From NCBI RefSeq assembly GCF_000714545.1, contig NZ_AUNB01000018.1, positions 186,001 through 250,000 on the forward strand: a stretch of 64,000 nt of DNA. Direction: 5' to 3'. The number at the start of each line of letters is the position of its first letter. The first letter of the stretch is position 1. The notes under the pieces are model-generated. The model did no database searches, had not been told where the DNA came from, and saw only the letters and a list, made by a program, of their open reading frames with translations. Source of the stretch: Thioclava indica (lineage in GTDB: Bacteria; Pseudomonadota; Alphaproteobacteria; Rhodobacterales; Rhodobacteraceae). Positions 27,559-36,432 of this stretch are shown in pieces. Both the position numbers and the translations under genes were made by a program.

Positions 27559-27923
27559 TCTGTCTCCCTGACCGCGTATGGGTATTTGCGCACATCAACT
27601 TCGCAACACGTGGCATGGTCGCGCGCCAAATCACAGCTACACTTTTGGGCACGTAGCCAGAATCGCCCAATGTGAAGGCTTTGACAAAAATTTGAGCCGG
27701 AAAGAGGGCGAATATGGCGCTAAGGGGTTGATCTGGAAGGTGCCAGTCGGGCTTTTTGAAAGAACCGCGCGTGACTGCTGGAGACGGGACGCATTCGTGC
27801 TGGAGGAAAAGCAATCATAAAATGTCGCGCAGGTCTTCGGCCTCGACGGCATCACAAAACGGCTTGATGTAAAACCAGATCTGGTCCATCGTCACGCTCG
27901 ATCATGAAATGGGAGGAAAATTC
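27559..27923. promoter_or_regulatory. 365-base divergent promoter region, LysR / ABC importer
   Basis: No gene is seen. It holds the dyad at 27586-27606 near the LysR start. The rest is moderately AT-rich up to the GGGAGGA ribosome binding site at 27911-27917, and presumably carries the importer promoter. Confidence 0.55.
27586..27606. promoter_or_regulatory. LysR-type operator candidate TTGCG-N11-CGCAA
   Basis: A perfect 5-base dyad with an 11-base spacer lies 28 bases upstream of the LysR start. This fits the T-N11-A layout of LysR boxes and resembles the TTGCAA dyad next to the paralogous LysR gene. Confidence 0.55.
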
Positions 27924-29141
27924 ATGAAATCAAAGATTTACGCAGGTGTAAGTGCTGCGGCGCTGATGCTGGCTGCACAGGGTGCGCTGGCGCAGGATGC
28001 GGTTTCGGACGGGGTCGTTAAAATCGGCGTGCTCGGCGATATGTCGGGCGTGTATTCGACCGGCTTCTCGGGCAAGGGCGCTGTGGATGCCGTGAAAATG
28101 GCTGTGCGTGACTTCGGCGGCACCGTGCTTGGCAAGCCGATCGAAGTGATCTCGGCGGACCACCAGAACAAGGCTGACGTCGGTTCGGCGACAGCACGTC
28201 AGTGGATCGACGAAGATCATGTCGATATGATTACCGACCTGACCAACTCGGCGGTCGGTCTTGCGGTGCAGAAACTGGCCTCTGACAAGAAAGTCATCAC
28301 GATGAATGTCGGCGCGGCTTCAAGCGCGCTAACCGGTGCGGATTGCACGAAATATGGCATTCACTACGGTTATGACACCCATGCACTGCCCGTTGGCACT
28401 GCAACGGCCGTCGTCAAGGAAGGCGGCGATAGCTGGTATTTCATCACCGCTGATTATGCTTTTGGTCATGCGCTGCAAAAGAACACCAGCGAAGTGATCG
28501 ATAGTCTCGGTGGCACAGTCGTGGGTAGCTCGGACGTGCCGCTTGGCACGAGTGACTTCTCGTCCTACCTGCTGCAAGCGCAAAGCTCGGGCGCAAAGGT
28601 GATCGGTCTGGCCAATGCCGGCCAGGATACCGTGAACGCGATCAAGCAAGCGCATGAGTTCGGCATCGTCGAGGGCGGTCAGCAGCTTGCGGGCATGCTG
28701 GTGCTGATCTCGGATGTGAAATCGCTGGGCACTGATGTTGCCAAGGGGCTGCAATTCACCTCGGCCTGGTACTGGAATGGCGACGATGCCTCGCGCAAAT
28801 GGACCGCGGAATATGAGAAATTCTCGGGCGGCGAGGCTCCGACCTTCCCGCATGCCGCGGATTACTCGCTCACCATGGCCTATCTGAACGCGATCAAGGC
28901 GGTTGGCACGGATGATCCCGACAAAGTGCGCGAGCAGCTTGGCAAACAACCGATCGACGACTTCTTTGCCAAGGGCGGCGAGATCCGCGAAGATGGCCTG
29001 CTGGTGCATGATATGTATCTGCTCAAGGTCAAAGAAGGCGGCACCGACCCGTGGGATGTGGCCGATGTGGTCCGCACGATCCCGGGCAATGAAGCCTATG
29101 CTTCGCTCGCCAAGGGCGGTTGCCCGCTGGTCAACAAGTAA
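27924..29141 (+). CDS. ABC transporter substrate-binding protein (LivK/HAAT family)
   Basis: A 405-residue periplasmic binding protein of the branched-chain amino acid/amide family. The signal peptide is MKSKIYAGVSAAALMLAAQG, ending at ALA. The mature protein shows the Peripla_BP_6 pattern: VKIGVLGDMSGVYS, VISADHQNKADVG, and SWYFITADYAFGHAL. The ligand is unknown; such proteins bind branched-chain amino acids, urea, amides or aromatic acids. The ATG at 27924 has GGGAGGA upstream; the in-frame ATG 15 bases earlier overlaps that site. It begins a five-gene importer operon and is separated from the ATPase gene by a GC hairpin that may leave more of its own mRNA. Confidence 0.93.
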   Translation: MKSKIYAGVSAAALMLAAQGALAQDAVSDGVVKIGVLGDMSGVYSTGFSGKGAVDAVKMAVRDFGGTVLGKPIEVISADHQNKADVGSATARQWIDEDHVDMITDLTNSAVGLAVQKLASDKKVITMNVGAASSALTGADCTKYGIHYGYDTHALPVGTATAVVKEGGDSWYFITADYAFGHALQKNTSEVIDSLGGTVVGSSDVPLGTSDFSSYLLQAQSSGAKVIGLANAGQDTVNAIKQAHEFGIVEGGQQLAGMLVLISDVKSLGTDVAKGLQFTSAWYWNGDDASRKWTAEYEKFSGGEAPTFPHAADYSLTMAYLNAIKAVGTDDPDKVREQLGKQPIDDFFAKGGEIREDGLLVHDMYLLKVKEGGTDPWDVADVVRTIPGNEAYASLAKGGCPLVNK

Positions 29142-29158
29142 GCCAATTAAAAACCGGA

Positions 29159-29186
29159 CGGGGGCGCGCCGATGGGGGCGCCCCCG
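29159..29186 (+). terminator. Attenuating hairpin between binding-protein and ATPase genes
   Basis: CGGGGGCGC and GCGCCCCCG form a perfect 9-base stem with a 10-base loop and no T run. Such elements commonly let a binding-protein gene be expressed above its permease genes. Confidence 0.7.
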
Positions 29187-29213
29187 CACGCGTATCAGTG
29201 CGAAGGCCAGTCT

Positions 29214-29984
29214 ATGAACGACACGATCCTTGAGGCGCGCAACCTGACCAAAAATTTTGGCGGGTTCGTGGCCGTAAACGGGGTTGATCTGCGCATCAAG
29301 CGCGGCTCGATCCATGCCATCATCGGCCCCAACGGGGCGGGCAAAACCACGATGTTCAACCTGTTGACCAAGTTCATCACGCCCAGTTCGGGCAAGATCT
29401 TGTTCAATGATACCGATATTACCAACAAGAAACCCGCTGAAATCGCGAATATGGGCGTCGTGCGCTCGTTCCAGATTTCGGCCGTGTTTCCCCACCTCAC
29501 CGTGCTGGAAAACGTGCGCCTTGCGCTACAGCGCGGGCTAGGGGTGAGCTATCATTTCTGGCGCTCCAAGGCGATGCTGCACAATCTTGATGCGCAGGCG
29601 ATGGCGCAGCTGGAACGGGTGGGGCTGGCGGACTATGCCGAACTGCGCGCCGTTGAGCTGCCCTACGGGCGCAAACGCGCGCTGGAAATCGCCACCACGC
29701 TGGGGCTGGAGCCCGAGTTGATGTTGCTCGATGAGCCGACGCAGGGCATGGGCACTGAAGATGTCGGCACCGTCACCGATCTGATCGGGCGCGTGCGCGA
29801 GGGGCGCACGATTGTCATGGTCGAACACAACCTTGGCGTTGTCGCGCATCTGGCCGATACGATCACCGTGCTCGCGCGCGGCGAGGTTCTGGCCGAAGGC
29901 CCTTACGAGGTCGTGTCGAAAAATCCGCAAGTCATGGAGGCCTATATGGGCGTCTCTGCCGATGAGCAGGAGGAGACCGTATGA
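29214..29984 (+). CDS. ABC importer ATPase 1 (LivG family)
   Basis: A 256-residue ATP-binding subunit of the branched-chain-amino-acid-type importer. Visible are Walker A GPNGAGKTT, the LivG-type insert after VRSFQISAVFPHLTVLENV, Walker B LMLLDEPTQGMG, and the switch MVEHNLG. The signature loop is atypical (ELPYGRKRALEIATTLG instead of LSGGQ), common in this family. The ATG at 29214 has GAAGG 7 bases upstream. The stop overlaps the next ATPase gene (ATGA). Confidence 0.94.
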   Translation: MNDTILEARNLTKNFGGFVAVNGVDLRIKRGSIHAIIGPNGAGKTTMFNLLTKFITPSSGKILFNDTDITNKKPAEIANMGVVRSFQISAVFPHLTVLENVRLALQRGLGVSYHFWRSKAMLHNLDAQAMAQLERVGLADYAELRAVELPYGRKRALEIATTLGLEPELMLLDEPTQGMGTEDVGTVTDLIGRVREGRTIVMVEHNLGVVAHLADTITVLARGEVLAEGPYEVVSKNPQVMEAYMGVSADEQEETV

Positions 29985-30703
29985 GCACGACAACCCTGAC
30001 TAAACCGATGCTGAAAATCGAGAACCTGCACGCGTGGTATGGCGAATCCCATGTGCTGCACGGGATCAATCTGGAACTGGCCGAGGGGCAGCTGATCACG
30101 CTGCTCGGGCGTAACGGGGCAGGGCGCTCGACGACCCTGCGCTCGATCATGGGCATGGTGGATCGCCGCACCGGATCAATCGCGATCAACGGCGAGGAAT
30201 TCATCACCAAGCCCGCCCATCGCATTACGCCCGATGGCCGGATCGGGTTTTGTCCCGAGGAACGCGGCATCTTTGGCTCGCTTACCGTGGAAGAAAACCT
30301 GATGCTGCCGCCCGCCGTGGGCCCCGATGGCATGCCGATTGAGGAACTCTTCGAGATGTTCCCCAACCTTGCCAATGTGCGCAAACGGATGGGCACGCGC
30401 CTGTCGGGCGGCGAGCAGCAAATGCTGGCGATTGCACGTATCCTGCGCACCGGCGCGCGGCTGTTGCTGCTGGATGAGATCACCGAGGGGCTGGCCCCCG
30501 TGATCGTCAAAACGCTGGGCCGGGTCATTCGCGATCTGAAATCGCGTGGCTATACGATTGTGCTGGTGGAGCAGAACTTCCGCTTTGCCGCACCGCTGGC
30601 TGATCGTCATTACGTCATCGAACATGGCGAGGTGGTCGACACCATCGAATCCGGCGACGTCGAGTCCAGCATGGACCGTCTCAACCATTACCTGAGCGTG
30701 TAA
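29981..30703 (+). CDS. ABC importer ATPase 2 (LivF family)
   Basis: A 240-residue second ATPase. Its Walker A is GRNGAGRST, with Arg in place of the usual Lys-flanking pattern (GxGRST rather than GxGKTT), a variant of the P-loop worth noting. The signature LSGGEQQMLAIARIL and Walker B LLLLDEITEGLAP are regular. The start overlaps the LivG-type stop by 4 bases, and LivH follows after 15 bases with AAGGAGGG. Confidence 0.93.
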   Translation: MSTTTLTKPMLKIENLHAWYGESHVLHGINLELAEGQLITLLGRNGAGRSTTLRSIMGMVDRRTGSIAINGEEFITKPAHRITPDGRIGFCPEERGIFGSLTVEENLMLPPAVGPDGMPIEELFEMFPNLANVRKRMGTRLSGGEQQMLAIARILRTGARLLLLDEITEGLAPVIVKTLGRVIRDLKSRGYTIVLVEQNFRFAAPLADRHYVIEHGEVVDTIESGDVESSMDRLNHYLSV

Positions 30704-30718
30704 GGAGGGAAACCGAAC

Positions 30719-31624
30719 ATGGACCCTATGATCCGACTGATCCTCGCCCAGGGTATGCTGGGCCTCAATAACGGCGTGTTCTACGCCATGCTAAGCCTTG
30801 GTTTGGCGGTCATCTTCGGCCTGCTGAACGTGGTCAATTTCGCCCATGGCGCGCTTTATATGCTGGGCGCGTTTCTGGCGCTTATCCTGTATTCCTATGC
30901 CGGGGCATGGGTGGGGCTGGATGCGCTGCATATCGGCTTCTGGCCTGCGCTGATCATTGCGCCGCTGCTGGTGGCCTGTTTCGGCATGCTGATCGAGCGC
31001 TTCATGCTGCGACGTCTGTATAAGCTGGACCCGATCTATTCGCTGCTGCTGACGTTCGGCGTCACGCTGGTGCTGCAAGGGCTGTTCATCAACTTCTTCA
31101 ACGCCTCGGGGACGCCCTATCCGGGGATGCCCGAAAGCCTGCGCGGGGTGGTGAACCTCGGCTTTATGATGTTCCCGAAATACCGCCTGTTCGTGATTAT
31201 CTTCTCGATCGTCGTGTGTTTCGTCGTTTGGTACATGATCGAGCGCACGCGGATCGGCTCGCGTCTGCGCGCGGGCACGGAAAACCCCGAACTGGTGAAA
31301 GCCTTTGGCATCAACGTGCCTTTGATGGTCATGCTGACCTTTGGCTTTGGCACCGGTCTTGCGGGGCTTGCGGGTGTGCTGGCTGCGCCGATTTACTCGG
31401 TCAGCCCCTTGATGGGGGCCAACCTGATCATCGTGATCTTTGCGGTGGTGGTGATCGGCGGGATGGGCTCGATTGCTGGGGCGGTCGTGACCGGGTTCTC
31501 GCTGGGTCTGGTCGAGGGCATCACCAAGGTGTTTTACGCCCCCGCCGCCAATACCGTGATCTTCCTGCTGATGGTGATCATCTTGCTGGTGCGGCCCAAC
31601 GGGCTGTTCGGGCGTCAGGGGTAA
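30719..31624 (+). CDS. ABC importer permease 1 (LivH family)
   Basis: A 301-residue inner-membrane permease with about eight hydrophobic helices. It opens with NGVFYAMLSLGLAVIFGLLNVVNFAHGALYM, the LivH signature, and contains the cytoplasmic ERTRIGSRLRAGTENPELVKAFGIN coupling region and VVIGGMGSIAGAVVTGF. It pairs with the LivM-type permease that follows. The ATG is 9 bases after AGGAGGG. Confidence 0.94.
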   Translation: MDPMIRLILAQGMLGLNNGVFYAMLSLGLAVIFGLLNVVNFAHGALYMLGAFLALILYSYAGAWVGLDALHIGFWPALIIAPLLVACFGMLIERFMLRRLYKLDPIYSLLLTFGVTLVLQGLFINFFNASGTPYPGMPESLRGVVNLGFMMFPKYRLFVIIFSIVVCFVVWYMIERTRIGSRLRAGTENPELVKAFGINVPLMVMLTFGFGTGLAGLAGVLAAPIYSVSPLMGANLIIVIFAVVVIGGMGSIAGAVVTGFSLGLVEGITKVFYAPAANTVIFLLMVIILLVRPNGLFGRQG

Positions 31625-31636
31625 AGGATGAGTAAC

Positions 31637-32632
31637 ATGAGCAATACCACCACCGATATCGGCGAGTTCGAGGAAAACACCGGAGAACCCGAACACCGCA
31701 CGCGCTCGCGCATCTGGCAGGGGATTTTCTGGGTCGCACTGATCGGCTTTTTGCTGATCGCTCCGGCGCTGCTGTATCCTGTGTTCGTGATGCAACTGCT
31801 GTGTTTCGCGCTGTTTGCCGCCGCCTTCAACCTGTTGATCGGCTTCACGGGGCTGCTGTCCTTTGGTCATGCCGCCTTCTTTGGCGGCGCGGCCTATATT
31901 GCGGGCCATGCGCTTAAGGTCTGGGGCTTTCCGCCGCTTCTGGGGATCGCCACGGGCACGCTGTTTGCGGCCGCTTTGGGCTGGGCCGTGGGGTCGCTGG
32001 CGATCCGCCGTCAGGGGATCTACTTTGCGATGATCACGCTGGCACTGGCGCAGATCGTGTATTTCCTTGTGCTGCAACTGCCCTTCACGGGTGGCGAGGA
32101 CGGCTTGCAAGGCATTCCGCGCGGCCATCTGCTGGGCTTTATCGACCTCAACCAACCGCTGGCGATGTATTACACGGTAGCGGCGATCTTCCTGATCGGG
32201 TTCTTGGTGATCTACCGGATCATCCATTCGCCCTTTGGTCAGGTCTTGCAGGCGATCCGCGAAAACGAGCCGCGCGCGCTGTCGCTGGGCTATAACGTGG
32301 ACCGTTTCAAGCTGCTGGCGTTCGTGTTGTCGGCGGCGCTGGCGGGGCTTGCGGGCTCGACCAAGGCGCTGGTGTTCCAGTTCGCCTCTCTGACGGATGC
32401 GCATTGGCAGATGTCGGGCGAGGTGATCCTGATGACGCTGCTGGGCGGTATGGGCACGATCTTTGGCCCCGTAGTCGGCTCGTTCATCGTCGTGGCGCTG
32501 CAACATGCCCTAAGCGGGATCGGGTCATGGGTGCAGGTTGTGATCGGGGGCACGTTCATCGCCTGCGTGCTGCTGTTCCGCCGTGGCATCGTGGGAGAGC
32601 TGGCGCGCCTGCTCAAGATCAACTCGCTTTAA
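31637..32632 (+). CDS. ABC importer permease 2 (LivM family)
   Basis: A 331-residue permease with roughly ten hydrophobic helices. LivM features are NLLIGFTGLLSFGHAAFFGGAAY, FAMITLALAQIVYF, and the C-terminal TLLGGMGTIFGPVVGSF. Two ATGs are possible: 31628 sits directly on the AAAGGA ribosome binding site, whereas 31637 is 8 bases after it, so 31637 is chosen. It closes the operon; a strong terminator follows. Confidence 0.94.
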   Translation: MSNTTTDIGEFEENTGEPEHRTRSRIWQGIFWVALIGFLLIAPALLYPVFVMQLLCFALFAAAFNLLIGFTGLLSFGHAAFFGGAAYIAGHALKVWGFPPLLGIATGTLFAAALGWAVGSLAIRRQGIYFAMITLALAQIVYFLVLQLPFTGGEDGLQGIPRGHLLGFIDLNQPLAMYYTVAAIFLIGFLVIYRIIHSPFGQVLQAIRENEPRALSLGYNVDRFKLLAFVLSAALAGLAGSTKALVFQFASLTDAHWQMSGEVILMTLLGGMGTIFGPVVGSFIVVALQHALSGIGSWVQVVIGGTFIACVLLFRRGIVGELARLLKINSL

Positions 32633-32667
32633 AAGCAACCGCACCGCTAAGTTGCGGCTGATTTATG

Positions 32668-32700
32668 CGCCCCTTCGGAGCTTCTCCGAGGGGGCGTTTT
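32668..32700 (+). terminator. Terminator of the ABC importer operon
   Basis: CGCCCCTTCGGAG and CTCCGAGGGGGCG form a 13-base stem with one G-T pair and a 3-base loop, followed by TTTT. Confidence 0.92.
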
Positions 32701-33149
32701 GCTGTCTGGGCGACGTGATTCACACTTACGCAACGAAAATTCGATTGTGTTTCGGGGGCACGTGCCGCTATGGTCGCAGTTAGTTGGCTGCGCAACGGCA
32801 TCGCCCGTGCTCGGCCCACCGGAATTCGCTGATCTCCAGGCAGCCCCGATGCGCGACGCTCGCGCAGGTGGCGCGCATTTTGGATCAACCGATTGGCCGC
32901 AAGGCCGCTAGTTTGCCTCCCTCTGCCACTTACCGGGCATGGAGGTTTTGAATGGGGCGCCGGATTAACCGCGCGTCTGGGAAAGAACCGCGATGATGCG
33001 TGTCGAGCTGAGGCAAATGATCAAGGGTGGGCCAGCAATGGCCGCGCCCGCTTGCCTGTGCCGCCCGCCCGTCGCCTTATGGACAGATCATGCAACTTGT
33101 GCGCTAGGCCCTCCGGGTTTGGCGGTAAGGGCATGGGCAATGGAATTAC
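32701..33149. promoter_or_regulatory. About 450-base leader region ahead of rne
   Basis: No credible gene is seen; short open frames have no ribosome binding site or recognisable product. Long structured leaders that allow RNase E to control its own mRNA are known in other bacteria, so this stretch may hold the rne promoter and a long 5' UTR. I could not identify a defined RNA element. Confidence 0.5.
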
Positions 33150-36020
33150 ATGGCAAAGAAGATGCTTATCGATGCAACCCACGCGGAAGAAACCCGCGTC
33201 GTGGTGGCAGACGGCAACAAGGTCGAGGAATTTGACTTTGAAACCATCAACAGACGGCAACTCGCCGGCAATATCTATCTGGCAAAAATAACGCGGGTGG
33301 AGCCTTCGCTCCAGGCCGCTTTTGTCGATTACGGCGGCAACCGTCACGGGTTTCTGGCCTTCGCCGAAATCCACCCCGATTATTACCAGATCCCGGTCGC
33401 GGATCGTGAGGCACTGATCGAGGAAGAGCGCCAGCTTGCCGAGGCCGCCGAGGCCGAGGAAGACAAGCCCAAACCCGCGCGCCGCCGCCGCTCGCGCCGT
33501 CCGGCCAAGGCCGAAAAGGCCACGCCCGATGACGCCGTTGTCAGCTCGGACGAAATTCCGGGCATGGCGATTGTCGATCATGAAAGTGATGATGGTGAGG
33601 CTGGTGAAAATGCTTCGGTTGAAACCGCTGACGCGACGCAAGCTGTTGTAGCAGACGCGCCCGCTGAGGTCGCACCCGCTGCGGAGGCCGCTGAAGAGGC
33701 CCCCGCAGATGAGACATCCACTGGGGAAGCACCCGAGGCCGATGCTCCGGTTGCTGATGTCTCTAACGACGACGAGTCCAGCGACGCCTCCGACGATGAC
33801 TCGGAAGACGACGACGACAGCGACACCGCTGGACGCGCTGCCGCATCGGGGATCGAATCCATCGCCGAAGAAGACGTTCAGGAAGAAATTCGCCCGCCCC
33901 GCAAGGCCCGTGCGCGCCGCTACAAGATCCAGGAAGTGATCAAAGTGCGCCAGATCATGCTGGTGCAGGTCGTCAAGGAAGAGCGCGGCAACAAAGGCGC
34001 GGCGCTGACAACCTATCTGTCGCTGGCCGGTCGCTATTGCGTCTTGATGCCCAACACCGCTCGTGGCGGTGGCATTTCGCGCAAGATCACCAATGCTGCA
34101 GACCGCAAGAAGCTTAAGGAAATCGCTGGTGAGTTCGACGTGCCCAAGGGTGCGGGCCTGATCGTGCGCACTGCCGGCGCGCAACGCACCAAGACGGAAA
34201 TCAAGCGCGATTACGAATATCTCATGCGCCTGTGGGAGCAGATCCGCGATCTGACGATGAAATCCATCGCCCCCGCGCCGATCTACGAGGAAGGCGATCT
34301 GATCAAACGCTCGATCCGGGATCTGTATTCCAAAGAGATCGACGAAGTTCTGGTCGAGGGCGAGCGCGGCTATCGCGTCGCCAAAGACTTCATGCGCATG
34401 ATCATGCCGAGCCACGCCAAAAACGTAAAACACTATCAGGAATCGCTGCCGCTTTTCGCCCGCTATCAGGTCGAAAGCTACCTCACGGGCATGTTCAATC
34501 CGACCGTGCAGCTCAAATCGGGCGGCTATATCGTGATCGGCATCACCGAGGCGCTCGTGGCGATCGACGTGAACTCGGGCCGGGCCACCAAAGAGGGCTC
34601 GATTGAGGAAACCGCGACCAAGACCAACCTTGAGGCCGCCGAAGAGGTGGCCCGCCAGTTGCGCCTGCGCGATCTGGCCGGTCTGATCGTGATCGACTTC
34701 ATCGACATGGACGAGCGGCGCAATAACAACGCGGTCGAGAAACGCCTGAAAGACAAGCTGAAAACCGACCGTGCGCGCATTCAGGTGGGCCGTATCTCTG
34801 GCTTTGGCCTGCTGGAAATGTCGCGCCAACGTCTGCGTCCGGGGATGCTGGAAAGCACCACGCAGCCGTGCTCGCATTGCCATGGCACGGGGATCATTCG
34901 CTCGGATGACAGCCTTGCGCTGTCGGTGCTGCGCGCCATTGAAGAAGAGGGCACGCGCAAACGCTCACGCGAGGTTCTGGTGCGTGCGCCGGTGGCCGTG
35001 GCCAACTATCTGATCAACGCCAAGCGCGAACATATCGGCTCGATTGAGGCGCGCTATGGCATGTCTGTGCGCATCGAGGCCGCGCCCGAGTTGATCTCGC
35101 CCGACTTCACGATGGAAAAGTTGAAAACCGCGACCCGTCTGGTGCCGGAGGTGACAAGCGGTGTGGTTTCTGCCACGGCAAGCCTGATGGCCGAGATTGA
35201 TCTGGATGAAGATGACGAGGCCGTTGAAGAGGCGGAAATCGTAGAGGCAGAGGCCGAAACGCCAGAGGTGAGCGAAGACGATCAGCCCAAGAAAAAACGC
35301 CGCCGTCGTCGTCGCAAGAAGCGGACCAATGACGATGAGGCAACGCAGAACGGCGAAGAGGGCAACGCTCAGGACGCCTCAGACACTCCGGCTTCCGAGG
35401 GCGAACAGCCCGCTGCTGCCCCGGCTGAGGCTGGCGAAGCTGCCCCCGCGGTGAGCGAAGTGGCGGTCGAAGAGGCCCCCAAGCCCAAACGCCGCACGCG
35501 CTCGCGCAAGAAAGTGCAAGAGCCTGCTGAGGAAGAGGCCGCGCAAGCCGAGACGACTGAAGCCGCAGAACCAGCGGCCGAGGAAGAGGCGCCCAAGCCG
35601 AAACGGCGCACCCGTTCGCGCAAGAAAGTCGAACCTGACGCCGAGGCGCAAGCCGCGGTTGAGGGCGAGGCAGAGGCTCCGGCGGCGGAAGAACCCGCCA
35701 AGCCGAAACGCCGTTCGCGCGCGCGCAAGAAACCCGAGCCGGTCGCTGCGGAAGCGGTAGAAACGCCGGATGTGCCTGAAACGCCGCAGCCGGACGCGCC
35801 GCAGCCCGATGCGCCCGTCGAAACCCCGCCCGCGCCCAGCGAAGCGCCGGTTCAGGTGCCCGACGAGACGCCGGTAACCCCGCCAAGCGAAGCGCCGGTG
35901 GAAATGCCCCCCGAGGCACCGCCCGAAGCCCCCGTCGAGATGCCCCAAGGCGACACGATGGTTGAAGCAAAAGCCGAGCCTGCCAAATCCCGCCGTCGCG
36001 GTTGGTGGAGCCGGGGCTAA
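33150..36020 (+). CDS. rne: Ribonuclease E
   Basis: Endoribonuclease that starts mRNA decay and processes stable RNA. The 956 residues begin MAKKMLIDATHAEETRVVV. An S1 domain starts near residue 37 but is split by an acidic/basic insertion (about 90-250) before resuming at RYKIQEVIKVRQIMLVQVVKE. The RNase H-like and DNase I-like catalytic parts follow, with Asp in AIDVNSG and VIDFIDMD. The zinc link is PCSHCHGTG. The C-terminal 250 residues are a disordered scaffold with three copies of a PKPKRRTRSRKK-type basic motif between acidic Ala/Glu-rich linkers, followed by a Pro-rich stretch. The scaffold presumably recruits RNA and degradosome partners. Confidence 0.95.
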   Translation: MAKKMLIDATHAEETRVVVADGNKVEEFDFETINRRQLAGNIYLAKITRVEPSLQAAFVDYGGNRHGFLAFAEIHPDYYQIPVADREALIEEERQLAEAAEAEEDKPKPARRRRSRRPAKAEKATPDDAVVSSDEIPGMAIVDHESDDGEAGENASVETADATQAVVADAPAEVAPAAEAAEEAPADETSTGEAPEADAPVADVSNDDESSDASDDDSEDDDDSDTAGRAAASGIESIAEEDVQEEIRPPRKARARRYKIQEVIKVRQIMLVQVVKEERGNKGAALTTYLSLAGRYCVLMPNTARGGGISRKITNAADRKKLKEIAGEFDVPKGAGLIVRTAGAQRTKTEIKRDYEYLMRLWEQIRDLTMKSIAPAPIYEEGDLIKRSIRDLYSKEIDEVLVEGERGYRVAKDFMRMIMPSHAKNVKHYQESLPLFARYQVESYLTGMFNPTVQLKSGGYIVIGITEALVAIDVNSGRATKEGSIEETATKTNLEAAEEVARQLRLRDLAGLIVIDFIDMDERRNNNAVEKRLKDKLKTDRARIQVGRISGFGLLEMSRQRLRPGMLESTTQPCSHCHGTGIIRSDDSLALSVLRAIEEEGTRKRSREVLVRAPVAVANYLINAKREHIGSIEARYGMSVRIEAAPELISPDFTMEKLKTATRLVPEVTSGVVSATASLMAEIDLDEDDEAVEEAEIVEAEAETPEVSEDDQPKKKRRRRRRKKRTNDDEATQNGEEGNAQDASDTPASEGEQPAAAPAEAGEAAPAVSEVAVEEAPKPKRRTRSRKKVQEPAEEEAAQAETTEAAEPAAEEEAPKPKRRTRSRKKVEPDAEAQAAVEGEAEAPAAEEPAKPKRRSRARKKPEPVAAEAVETPDVPETPQPDAPQPDAPVETPPAPSEAPVQVPDETPVTPPSEAPVEMPPEAPPEAPVEMPQGDTMVEAKAEPAKSRRRGWWSRG

Positions 36021-36040
36021 TATCGCGGTGTGAGACATGC

Positions 36041-36070
36041 AAAAGGCCGGGCACAGCGCCCGGCCTTTTT
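36041..36070. terminator. Terminator after rne
   Basis: AAAAGGCCGGGC and GCCCGGCCTTTT form a perfect 12-base stem with a 5-base loop and flanking A/T runs, so it can work for both convergent genes. Confidence 0.92.
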
Positions 36071-36110
36071 GCTATTGGTCGCGGAAATATCAGCATTGGC
36101 CGGCGCGGCG

Positions 36111-36338
36111 CTAGCCCTTGCGCACCAGATAGACTTTTACGCCTTCCCAATCCTCGGCGGATACTAGATCATGCCCGTCCTGGGCGCAAAAATGGGGCAC
36201 GTCGATCCAGCTTGCGCCATCGGTCGCCTCAAGACGCACCAGCGCGCCGGGGGCCAGCCCCGCAAGCGCCTTGCGTAGGCGCAAAACGGGCAGCGGGCAT
36301 AGCAAGCCGCGCGCGTCGATCTGTAGGGTATCGCTCAT
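36111..36338 (-). CDS. TusA-family sulfurtransferase
   Basis: A 75-residue protein of the TusA/SirA family, which passes persulfide sulfur for tRNA thiolation, molybdenum cofactor or sulfur oxidation. C14 in LLCPLPVLRLRKAL is the catalytic cysteine in the CPxP motif. A second block is DGASWIDVPHFCAQDGHDL. The ATG at 36338 begins MSDTLQIDARG; the long open frame upstream (to 36533) is not conserved. It is divergent from ccdA, whose thiol-electron role may be related only loosely. Confidence 0.92.
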   Translation of the reverse strand: MSDTLQIDARGLLCPLPVLRLRKALAGLAPGALVRLEATDGASWIDVPHFCAQDGHDLVSAEDWEGVKVYLVRKG

Positions 36339-36432
36339 GAAAATCGCAGTATTCCCCCCGCGCGGATTTGTCCACGAGGTTGTTATCTCACGGACAGGTG
36401 ACCGCGCCTGCGTGATAGGATAAGCGTGGGGC

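Noticed and set aside
30791-32506. A 571-codon open frame antisense to the LivH/LivM permease genes
   Set aside because: Extreme His/Gln/Arg bias and no domain; both sense permeases are intact.
33021-34883. A 620-codon open frame antisense to rne
   Set aside because: Composition is that of a reverse-strand shadow; the sense frame is a complete RNase E.
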